Assembly (NCBI GenBank): GCA_030611815.1
Contig: JAUWPC010000237.1
Span: 1-5,468 of the forward strand
Source of the DNA: Desulfobacteraceae bacterium
GTDB taxonomy: Bacteria > Desulfobacterota > DSM-4660 > Desulfatiglandales > Desulfatiglandaceae
Length of the DNA: 5,468 nucleotides
Direction of reading: 5' to 3'
In this document: in pieces, positions 1 to 5,323 of the stretch
How positions within the stretch are numbered: the stretch's first letter is position 1
How the letters are laid out: the number at the start of each line of letters is the position of its first letter
The notes under the pieces: generated by a model
What the model was told of the DNA's origin: nothing
What the model saw: only the letters and a program-made list of their open reading frames with translations
Database searches by the model: none
Program-made: the position numbers and the translations under genes

Positions 1-1
1 G

Positions 2-325
2 ATGATAAGAAAGATCGTTGAGATCACGAATAAATATGATTTGAAGATCGGTGTCCTGGCCCATGCCGGCGATGGGAATCTTCACCCCTTGATCATGACC
101 GACCTTCGCGACAGGGAAGAGATGGCGCGAGTCGATAAGGCAATGGAGGAGCTGTATGAGGCGGCGATCGGGATGGGGGGCACCCTTTCAGGAGAACACG
201 GCATAGGGATTGCCAAGGACAGGTTCATGGGACTGGAGTTCAACCAGGCCTCCATAGACCTGATGCGTGGAATCAAGCGGGTCTTTGATCCCAACAATAT
301 CCTCAATCCCGGCAGTTTTCTTTGA
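2..325 (+). CDS. glcD: FAD-linked oxidase C-terminal fragment (GlcD/D-lactate dehydrogenase type), 5' end missing
   Basis: This is the last ~107 residues of a flavoprotein that oxidises a 2-hydroxyacid (glycolate, D-lactate or similar) to the 2-oxoacid. The reading frame is open to the left edge, so the ATG at base 2 is probably internal; full-length family members are about 450-480 residues. Family signatures seen are HAGDGNLHP (about residues 21-29), the SGEHGIGIAKDRF segment (about 63-75), and the C-terminal VFDPNNILNPG motif, all typical of the FAD-oxidase C-terminal domain of the VAO/PCMH family. The N-terminal FAD-binding PCMH domain lies outside the window. The next gene encodes the usual GlcF-type electron-transfer partner, 69 bases downstream, which supports a two-subunit dehydrogenase. 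The substrate is not determined by the visible part; lactate, glycolate and other hydroxyacids are all possible. The family call is firm and the gene symbol is provisional. Confidence 0.9.
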   Translation: MIRKIVEITNKYDLKIGVLAHAGDGNLHPLIMTDLRDREEMARVDKAMEELYEAAIGMGGTLSGEHGIGIAKDRFMGLEFNQASIDLMRGIKRVFDPNNILNPGSFL

Positions 326-330
326 CGGCT

Positions 331-373
331 AATTGAGAAATTTAGGAATCCCTCAATTCCTCAATTCCTAAAT
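331..373. repeat. AT-rich palindromic/tandem intergenic repeat between glcD-like and glcF-like genes
   Basis: The 69-base gap holds a perfect 10-bp inverted repeat, ATTTAGGAAT (340-349) and ATTCCTAAAT (364-373), with a 14-base loop. Inside and beside it the octamer CCTCAATT occurs twice in tandem (351-358, 359-366), and its complement AATTGAG lies at 331-337, so alternative hairpins are possible. No run of T follows the stem, so it is not a canonical rho-independent terminator. I recall similar AATTGAGG/TTAGGAATT blocks between genes of Desulfobacterota, but cannot verify that here. It could modulate message stability between the two subunits. Confidence 0.6.
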
Positions 374-394
374 CCGTAGTTAATGTGAGAAAAA

Positions 395-1531
395 ATGATA
401 CCAAACAATATTGCAGATGAATTTGAGCAATGTATAAAATGCGGGCTTTGTTTAGCGACCTGTCCTATTGGTAAAGAACTTTTCTTGGAGAAGTATACGC
501 CGAGGGGAAAGATACAGTTGGCCAAGCGCTATGCCGCGGGAGATCTGGAGATAAGCGAGCATTATCGCGACATTTTTGCAAAATGTCTCCTCTGCGGGGC
601 CTGCTCTGTGACATGCCCCAGTGGCGTGAAACTGACAGATGTTCTTGTTGGCATGCGAGAGGAAATCGTAGGGAAGGGGGGCATCCACCCGAATCTTGAA
701 CCCGCCATGCAATCGCTTGTCGTCAACTATAATATCTCTGATGAGGAGAATAGTGAACGGGCAGACTGGCGGGATGACATAAACAATCTCCCGGACCATA
801 TGTACGAGAAGGAGCGGGCAGAGGTGGTATACTTTGTAGGCTGCGTTTCCTCCTTTTTCCCTATGGTACAGTCAATTCCCCAAAACATGGTCCGGATCTT
901 AGAGGCGGCTGATGTGGACTTTACTATCTTAGCAGGGGAAGAGTGGTGCTGCGGTTTCCCGTTGATCGGCGCAGGCGCGCCCGAGAAAATGGGGGAACTG
1001 ATCGAACATAATATAGAGCAAGTAAAGGGGTTAGGGGCGAGTAAGATGGTTTTCTCCTGTCCCTCCTGTTGCCGGACCTGGAAGGAGTACTACAATACCG
1101 ACCTGGAGCTTTTTCATTCCACCCAATTTATCCAAAGACTGATCAAGGATGGGGCTGTTTCCTTGGGAGAACTGCACGAGACCGTGACCTACCACGATCC
1201 TTGCGATTTGGGGAGGAATGGGGGTGTCTTTGGTGCCCCCAGGGAGGTACTCGGGTCTATCCCCGGCCTCACCCTTGTGGAATTGGAGAACAACCGCGCC
1301 CAGAGCATATGCTGCGGTGGTGGGGGCAATTTAGAGATGGCGGATTCCGGTCTTTCGGGGAGTGTAGCCCGGAACAAGCTGGAAGAAATCGAGCGAACCG
1401 GCGCTAAAACGCTGGTGACCTCCTGCCAGCAGTGTATCAGGACCATCAAGGGGAAGGTGAGGAGAGAAAAGGTCGATCTCGACGTGTTGGACATTACGGA
1501 TTTGGTGGTCCGGGCAATGTCTGATGCCTGA
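395..1531 (+). CDS. glcF: GlcF/HdrD-like iron-sulfur oxidoreductase subunit with two CCG domains
   Basis: This 378-residue protein is probably the electron-transfer subunit that takes electrons from the preceding flavoprotein and passes them to quinones or another membrane or soluble acceptor. Two ferredoxin-type 4Fe-4S motifs are at the N-terminus: C13-X2-C16-X2-C19-X3-C23 and C64-X2-C67-X2-C70-X3-C74, each ending in CP. Two cysteine-rich CCG domains follow. The first uses C150, C185-C186-G, C222 and C225; the second uses C270, C307-C308-G, C344 and C347. Both copies look complete, as in GlcF, LutA-like and HdrD proteins. There is no membrane segment or signal peptide, so it is expected on the cytoplasmic side. 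The length is normal or slightly short for GlcF (about 400). The ATG follows a purine-rich GTGAGAAAAA stretch, a weak ribosome site. The 3' end overlaps the next gene by 8 bases, suggesting translational coupling. An HdrD-like role with another partner is possible, but the adjacent FAD oxidase favours GlcDF. Confidence 0.9.
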   Translation: MIPNNIADEFEQCIKCGLCLATCPIGKELFLEKYTPRGKIQLAKRYAAGDLEISEHYRDIFAKCLLCGACSVTCPSGVKLTDVLVGMREEIVGKGGIHPNLEPAMQSLVVNYNISDEENSERADWRDDINNLPDHMYEKERAEVVYFVGCVSSFFPMVQSIPQNMVRILEAADVDFTILAGEEWCCGFPLIGAGAPEKMGELIEHNIEQVKGLGASKMVFSCPSCCRTWKEYYNTDLELFHSTQFIQRLIKDGAVSLGELHETVTYHDPCDLGRNGGVFGAPREVLGSIPGLTLVELENNRAQSICCGGGGNLEMADSGLSGSVARNKLEEIERTGAKTLVTSCQQCIRTIKGKVRREKVDLDVLDITDLVVRAMSDA

Positions 1532-2819
1532 TTCCATAAAATACCCGCCCGCCTATCTGTCATGGGTCGTCTGGGGTTTGGGGGCTGCTTTTTATCTGAG
1601 CGGCTTCTACCAGAGGGTTGCTCCGGCTGTTATGACAGATTACCTGATGGCTGATTTCAATATTGGCGCAGCCGCTTTAGGGAACCTCTCGGCCTTCTAT
1701 TTTTACAGCTATGTTTCCGTGCAGATCCCCACGGGAATTCTTGTAGATTACTGGGGACCAAAGAAACTGCTAACCGCTGGCGCCTTCATTGCCGCCTTGG
1801 GGGCATTTCTCTTTGCTGCTGCCCCAAACATTCTCTTTGCCAATCTTGGACGTCTTCTGATAGGCGGCTCGGTGGGTGTGGGCTGGGTTGCCCTGCTCAT
1901 GCTGTCGATCCACTGGTTTCCCCCGCGCCGCTTTGCCATGACGAGCGGTTTGGGACTCTTCTTCGGTATTGCCGGGGCCGTGTCAGCGGGTGTGCCTTTG
2001 CGGATCCTCGCTGATCAATTCGGATGGAGACCGGTGATGTTGGCCTCGGCCGGCGTCTCCTTGATTATCGCTGTTTCTCTCTGGATCATTGTGAGAGATG
2101 ATCCGTCCGAACGGGGCTATACCAGTTTCGCACCCCCTTCCAATACCGGTAGCCATTCGCCCGCATCATTATTGACCGGTTTATTAAAGGTGTTTTATTA
2201 TAAGAACACCTGGCTGCTCTCGATTGCTCCAAGCGGGCTCGCAGGTCCGGTGTTGGCATTTTCCGGCCTGTGGGGTGTACCGTTTCTCGCTACTCATTAT
2301 GGGTTGACTCCTGCAAAGAGCGCTGCCTTAACATCAATATTGTTGGTGGCCTGGGCCGTTGGCGGGCCTCTGCTTGGCGCCCTCTCAGACAGGATAGGCC
2401 GCAGAAAGCCGATTTATGTGACGGGCTGTTTTGCCGTATGTGCCGGTTGGAGCGTGATCCTGTTTGTGCCGGAGCTGCCTGTTTGGGTGTTGACACTCCT
2501 CCTTTCAGTGGTAGGTTTTGCCTCCGGCGCCATGATTTTGGGTTTTGCCTTTGTCAAAGAATCTGTTCCCCCTTCGTTAGCAGGCACTGTATCCGGGGTT
2601 TGCAACATGGGTGTCATGATCGGCCCCATGGTGCTGCAGCCGGCCATGGGTTATGTCCTTGACAGCAACTGGAATGGGCTGCTGGAAAACGGGATAAGGA
2701 GCTACCATCTCGGCGCGTATCAATCTGCATTTACCCTTATGATTGGCTGGTCGGTCATATCCGCCATTCTCATATGCTTTGCAACTGAGACGAACTGCAG
2801 ACAGAGGGTTTTGGATTGA
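1524..2819 (+). CDS. Major facilitator superfamily transporter, probable organic anion importer
   Basis: This 431-residue integral membrane protein has the hydrophobic pattern of about 12 membrane helices in two halves, separated by a polar, Ser/Pro-rich loop around residues 190-220. The conserved MFS motif A appears as GILVDYWGPKK (71-81) between helices 2 and 3, and again in the second half as GALSDRIGRRKP (285-296). GRLLIGGSVGVGW (109-121) resembles motif B with its conserved Arg110. The overall style (YQRVAPAVM near the start, FPPRRFAMTSG at 132-142, SVPPSLAGTVSGVCNMG at 347-363) recalls sugar-acid and organic-anion symporters of the MFS. The ATG lies inside the end of the iron-sulfur gene (8-base overlap), so the two are very likely co-translated and the substrate may be the hydroxyacid oxidised by the upstream enzyme. 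That is inference from position; lipoate or octanoate uptake, given the downstream genes, is a weaker alternative. Confidence 0.85.
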   Translation: MPDSIKYPPAYLSWVVWGLGAAFYLSGFYQRVAPAVMTDYLMADFNIGAAALGNLSAFYFYSYVSVQIPTGILVDYWGPKKLLTAGAFIAALGAFLFAAAPNILFANLGRLLIGGSVGVGWVALLMLSIHWFPPRRFAMTSGLGLFFGIAGAVSAGVPLRILADQFGWRPVMLASAGVSLIIAVSLWIIVRDDPSERGYTSFAPPSNTGSHSPASLLTGLLKVFYYKNTWLLSIAPSGLAGPVLAFSGLWGVPFLATHYGLTPAKSAALTSILLVAWAVGGPLLGALSDRIGRRKPIYVTGCFAVCAGWSVILFVPELPVWVLTLLLSVVGFASGAMILGFAFVKESVPPSLAGTVSGVCNMGVMIGPMVLQPAMGYVLDSNWNGLLENGIRSYHLGAYQSAFTLMIGWSVISAILICFATETNCRQRVLD

Positions 2820-2834
2820 TGACACTACTTATTC

Positions 2835-2842
2835 AAAGGAGG
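2835..2842 (+). promoter_or_regulatory. Strong Shine-Dalgarno site of the lipoate-protein ligase gene
   Basis: AAAGGAGG lies eight bases before the ATG at 2851 and is near-perfectly complementary to the 16S rRNA tail. It is the strongest ribosome site in the window and fixes the start. The gap to the MFS stop is only 31 bases and shows no terminator, so the ligase probably continues the same transcript but has its own efficient translation start. Confidence 0.85.
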
Positions 2843-2850
2843 TCTGAAAA

Positions 2851-3900
2851 ATGGAACTTTACAACTTAGGGAAGGTACCCTGGGAGGAGTCACAACTGAT
2901 TTATCATGCCTTGGCCTCTTTAGGGCGTGAGGCCCTCTGCTTGGTCTCCCCTTCAACGCCCTATGTTTGTGTCGGTTTTCACCAGGATGCAGAACAGGAG
3001 GTAGATCTTGATTACTGCAAAGCAAATCATATTCCGGTCTTCAAACGCGAGGTGGGTGGAGGAGCAGTATATTTAGACGGGGACCAGCTCTTTTTCCAAC
3101 TGATTCTCCACAAAAATAACCCGGAGGTTCCTAAGAAAAAGGAGGCATTTTACAGGAAGTTTCTTCAGCCTGTTATCGATGTCTATCGAAAGATTGGAAT
3201 CCCTGCTGAATACAAACCGGTTAACGATATAATAGCAGGGACACGTAAGATATCGGGAACAGGCGCCGCAGAGATCGGGGAGTGTATCGTCTTCGTGGGA
3301 AACCTGATCGTTGATTTCAACTATGAAATGATGACAAGGGTTCTTAAGGTTCCGGATGAAAAATTTCGGGACAAGGTCCACAAGACGCTAAAAGAGAATC
3401 TTACCACCATACGGCGCGAATTGGATGAGGATAAGGCAAAGAGGTGGGACAAGTCGAGCCTGAACGCCCTGATAGCAGAAGCCTTTCAGGGGTTGTTAGG
3501 ACCGATGAAATCCGTTCAAATGGATGGCCTGCTGAGAGATAAGATTGATGCGCTTAGGTCCCGGATGTTGACCGATGAGTGGCTCCATCAGAAGGGGAGG
3601 CGGATGGAGGGCCGGGATGTCCAGATAAGGGCCGGAGTCAATGTGGTTCATAAGATGCACAAGGCTCAAGGCGGGCTCATCAAGGCAGCTTTTCAGGTCA
3701 ATGAGGGCAGGTTTGCGAATGTCCGGCTGTCCGGAGATTTTTTCTGCTTTCCTGAAGAGGCCATTAGCTGGCTCGAATCAAGGATTGAAAACAGGGCCGT
3801 TGAAGATGTTCCCGATCTGCTTGCATCCTTCTATGCCGAGGAGGATGTTGAAACGCCTGGCATCCGCATTGACGACTGGATGCAGGTCTTGATGGTTTGA
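2851..3900 (+). CDS. lplA: Lipoate-protein ligase with fused accessory domain, sLpl(AB) type
   Basis: This 349-residue cytoplasmic ligase is expected to activate lipoate or octanoate with ATP and attach it to the lysine of a lipoyl-carrier protein such as GcvH, an E2 subunit or an LbpA-type protein. The N-terminal part (about 1-200) is the biotin/lipoate A/B ligase fold: R66-EVGGGAVYLD (66-76) is the lipoyl-AMP binding loop, ND at 125-126 precedes the RKISGTG segment (132-138) with the candidate catalytic Lys133, and GNLIVDFN (150-157) follows. The C-terminal part (about 255-349), with GGLIKAAFQV and VRLSGDFFCFPEEA, resembles the LplA accessory domain, called LplB when separate. Both parts are thus in one chain, as in sLpl(AB). 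The two downstream radical SAM genes resemble LipS2 and LipS1, the known companions of this ligase type, which supports a role in de novo lipoate assembly rather than scavenging alone. The family call is firm; the sLpl(AB) subtype is inferred from architecture and context. Confidence 0.88.
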   Translation: MELYNLGKVPWEESQLIYHALASLGREALCLVSPSTPYVCVGFHQDAEQEVDLDYCKANHIPVFKREVGGGAVYLDGDQLFFQLILHKNNPEVPKKKEAFYRKFLQPVIDVYRKIGIPAEYKPVNDIIAGTRKISGTGAAEIGECIVFVGNLIVDFNYEMMTRVLKVPDEKFRDKVHKTLKENLTTIRRELDEDKAKRWDKSSLNALIAEAFQGLLGPMKSVQMDGLLRDKIDALRSRMLTDEWLHQKGRRMEGRDVQIRAGVNVVHKMHKAQGGLIKAAFQVNEGRFANVRLSGDFFCFPEEAISWLESRIENRAVEDVPDLLASFYAEEDVETPGIRIDDWMQVLMV

Positions 3901-3917
3901 TTTGTTCCTCAAACGAC

Positions 3918-3982
3918 AGGACCGTGATTCCTTTATCCCCGCACCTTGACGGGGTCCTCCTGCATGGAGCAAAACGGGGATA
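3918..3982 (+). other. 130-base intergenic gap with competing inverted repeats; possible 26-codon ORF
   Basis: Between the ligase stop and the lipS2-like start lies the longest gap of the window. TATCCCCG (3934-3941) pairs perfectly with CGGGGATA (3975-3982). The same CCCCG can instead pair with CGGGG at 3950-3954, next to AGGACC (3918-3923) pairing with GGTCCT (3953-3958). These folds exclude each other. No T-run follows, so this is not a simple terminator. A 26-codon frame (ATG 3964, TGA 4042-4044) begins here without a ribosome site and overlaps the lipS2-like start in another frame; I do not call it a gene. Whether the folds are used is unknown, and short GC-rich pairings can arise by chance. 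Confidence 0.3.
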
Positions 3983-4030
3983 GGCTCGAAGAGATCATCA
4001 GATATTGCTGGGTGGCATTCAGGGAGTATT

Positions 4031-4975
4031 ATGCAAAGGCTTGATGAGAGATTAGTCAGGGCCAGGGAGATGTCCTGGAAGAGATTTGGCAAAGAAATTA
4101 CCTTCTATCTTCCCGGCATGTTTTCATATAATGGCCTCTCAGGGGAATACCCGGCAATTTCCATTACCGGAAGCCATTGCGCGCTTCACTGCGACCATTG
4201 CCAGTCAAAGACCTTGGAGCCGATGATCTCTGCTGAAAAACCTGATATCTTGATCAAAAAATGCCTTGATCTGGCAAAAAAAGGCAAATTGGGGGTTTTA
4301 ATCAGCGGGGGATGTGACAAGGAGGGACGTTTGCCGTGGAAGGGTTTCATCAGTGCCATTTCAGAGGTCAAGAGGGGCACAGATCTCTACATCTCCATCC
4401 ATTGCGGTCTAATCGACTACGCAATGGCCCGGGACCTCAGAGAGGCGGGTGTTGATCAGGCACTCATCGATGTGATAGGCGATGATGAGACATACCGCAG
4501 GGTCTATCACGTGGATTTTGGCGTATCGCGCATTGAGTCTTCTTTAGGGTCCTTGCAAAAGGCCTCCTTACCCGTTATTCCTCATATCGTATGCGGGCTC
4601 AACTATGGGAGGATCGTGGGAGAGCAAAGGGCTATTGAAATGATTTCACGGTTTGACATTAAGCAGATGGTAATGGTTTCCCTTATGAGAATTCCAGGCA
4701 CCCCATCATGGGAGGCAAGGCAATTAGAGGCAGAGGAGATCGCCCAATTGATAACCGAGGCACGATTTCGTCTCCCTGAGACGGAAATAAGCCTTGGCTG
4801 CGCAAGGGAGCGTGGAAATAGTCGTATAGAAATTTTTGCCATCCACGCGGGGGTAAATCGAATGGCCCTCCCATCTGATGAGGCGATCAAGTTGGCCATG
4901 GACTATGGACTGAAAATAAGATACCAGAGGACCTGTTGTTCGGTATCACACGATTTTGCAAAAGTTGAGTGGTAA
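4031..4975 (+). CDS. lipS2: Radical SAM lipoyl synthase component, LipS2-like (biotin-synthase-related family)
   Basis: This 314-residue cytoplasmic radical SAM enzyme probably inserts one of the two sulfur atoms into protein-bound octanoyl groups together with the LipS1 partner encoded next. From memory, work on the Thermococcus pair assigns the first insertion (C8) to LipS2. The radical SAM cluster motif is C50-X3-C54-X2-C57 within ITGSHCALHCDHCQSK. The preceding EITFYLPGMFSYNG (22-35) is, as I recall, characteristic of the COG1856 family, often annotated as a biotin synthase homolog. ISGGCDKEGR (91-100) takes the place of the SAM-binding GGE motif. PHIVCGLNYG (184-193) and IHAGVNRMALPSDEAI (271-286) are biotin-synthase-like. 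Cys257, Cys301 and Cys302 are candidates for auxiliary cluster ligands, but this is not established. The ATG follows AGGGAG (4021-4026) at short spacing. The length is usual for the family. A different radical SAM role is possible, but the flanking ligase and lipS1-like gene make the lipoate role likely. Confidence 0.78.
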   Translation: MQRLDERLVRAREMSWKRFGKEITFYLPGMFSYNGLSGEYPAISITGSHCALHCDHCQSKTLEPMISAEKPDILIKKCLDLAKKGKLGVLISGGCDKEGRLPWKGFISAISEVKRGTDLYISIHCGLIDYAMARDLREAGVDQALIDVIGDDETYRRVYHVDFGVSRIESSLGSLQKASLPVIPHIVCGLNYGRIVGEQRAIEMISRFDIKQMVMVSLMRIPGTPSWEARQLEAEEIAQLITEARFRLPETEISLGCARERGNSRIEIFAIHAGVNRMALPSDEAIKLAMDYGLKIRYQRTCCSVSHDFAKVEW

Positions 4976-4983
4976 ACCGTTGG

Positions 4984-5018
4984 ATTGATGATTGATGATT
5001 GATGATTGTCGATTGTTG
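4984..5018. repeat. Five-copy 7-bp tandem repeat between the two radical SAM genes
   Basis: ATTGATG is repeated head to tail three times exactly (4984-4990, 4991-4997, 4998-5004), then twice in degenerate form, ATTGTCG (5005-5011) and ATTGTTG (5012-5018). It fills most of the gap between the lipS2-like stop and the ribosome site of the lipS1-like gene. A 7-bp unit is not a multiple of three, so copy-number change would shift any frame through it, but no gene needs to be read across it. Slippage here would only alter spacing. Such ATTGATG runs are, to my recollection, frequent between genes in Desulfobacterota genomes. Confidence 0.8.
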
Positions 5019-5025
5019 GAAGGAA

Positions 5026-5031
5026 GAGGAG
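5026..5031 (+). promoter_or_regulatory. Ribosome binding site fixing the lipS1-like start
   Basis: GAGGAG, within the purine-rich stretch 5019-5038, sits nine bases before the ATG at 5041. A longer frame could start upstream at TTG 4999 or ATG 5002, but those codons lie inside the 7-bp repeat and lack a ribosome site. ATG 5041 is therefore preferred. Confidence 0.7.
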
Positions 5032-5040
5032 AGAGAAAAT

Positions 5041-5307
5041 ATGAAGCAAGCCGGGGAGAGCCTTTTGGAAAGCCCGCAGTCCTTGCGCATGAGCCTGGCC
5101 GCTGCAATGACCCTCGGTTTTAAACGGAGTCTTTTCTACAAAAATGCCAGGCTCTATTGTATTAACCTGCTTTTGACGTACAGGTCGGGGTGCGCGGCAA
5201 GATGTGCTTATTGCGGGCTTTCAACCAACCGGTATCGCCTTGACAGAATCTCCCGTCATGCCATATTATCTGCGGTGTTAGAAAAAGAGCATCTCTTTAT
5301 AAATTAG
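5041..5307 (+). pseudogene. lipS1: Truncated radical SAM lipoyl synthase component, LipS1-like N-terminus
   Basis: The first ~61 residues look like the start of the second radical SAM lipoyl synthase subunit, which works with LipS2 to make the lipoyl group. A conserved-looking lead, SLAAAMTLGF and LFYKNARLYCINLLLTY (31-47), runs into the cluster motif C51-X3-C55-X2-C58 in GCAARCAYCGLS. Family members have roughly 300 or more residues, whereas this frame ends at TAG 5305-5307 after 88 residues. Beyond about residue 61-64 (near base 5230) the sequence no longer reads like a radical SAM barrel. The other two forward frames stop at 5241 and 5281 and show no continuation, so a single frameshift does not explain it. 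The SAM-binding and substrate parts are absent, so the product should be inactive. A palindromic repeat begins about 25 bases after the stop. Either the gene is truly broken, or the end of this window is an assembly chimera; an intact copy elsewhere is possible. Confidence 0.65.
5240..5269 (+). promoter_or_regulatory. Candidate sigma-70 promoter inside the broken end of the lipS1-like gene
   Basis: A perfect -35 hexamer TTGACA (5240-5245) is followed after 18 bases by TATTAT (5264-5269), five of six matches to the -10 consensus. It would start transcription near 5276, toward the terminal repeat and beyond the window. It lies just past the point where lipS1-like coding similarity ends, so it may belong to the foreign or rearranged segment. 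A chance match cannot be excluded, since no downstream gene is visible. Confidence 0.35.
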
Positions 5308-5323
5308 GCACTTTAAACCTTGA

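Noticed and set aside
331..373. Rho-independent terminator after the glcD-like gene
   Set aside because: The stem is AT-rich with a 14-base loop and is not followed by a T-run; the next gene is the expected partner subunit.
452..799. 115-codon minus-strand open frame
   Set aside because: It lies wholly within the GlcF-like gene, whose cysteine motifs are unmistakable, and its translation shows no recognisable domain.
1069..1563. Overlapping plus- and minus-strand frames inside the end of the GlcF-like gene
   Set aside because: They are out of frame with the second CCG domain, lack ribosome sites and have compositions typical of antisense or shifted readings.
2270..2662. 130-codon plus-strand frame within the MFS gene
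   Set aside because: Cys/Arg-rich shifted reading of a well-supported transporter whose second motif A lies in the main frame.
3778..4092. Minus-strand frame spanning the ligase-lipS2 gap
   Set aside because: It mostly mirrors two real genes and has no recognisable features or ribosome site; the gap does not need it.
4031..4975. Biotin synthase (BioB)
   Set aside because: The N-terminal FYLPGMFSYNG block and ISGGCDKEGR segment fit the biotin-synthase-related LipS2-like family better, and no other biotin gene is nearby.
4984..5018. CRISPR array
   Set aside because: The units are 7 bp with no spacers, so this is a simple tandem repeat.
5041..5307. Single frameshift as the cause of the short lipS1-like frame
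   Set aside because: The two other forward frames after the CGLS motif stop at 5241 and 5281 and show no radical SAM-like continuation.
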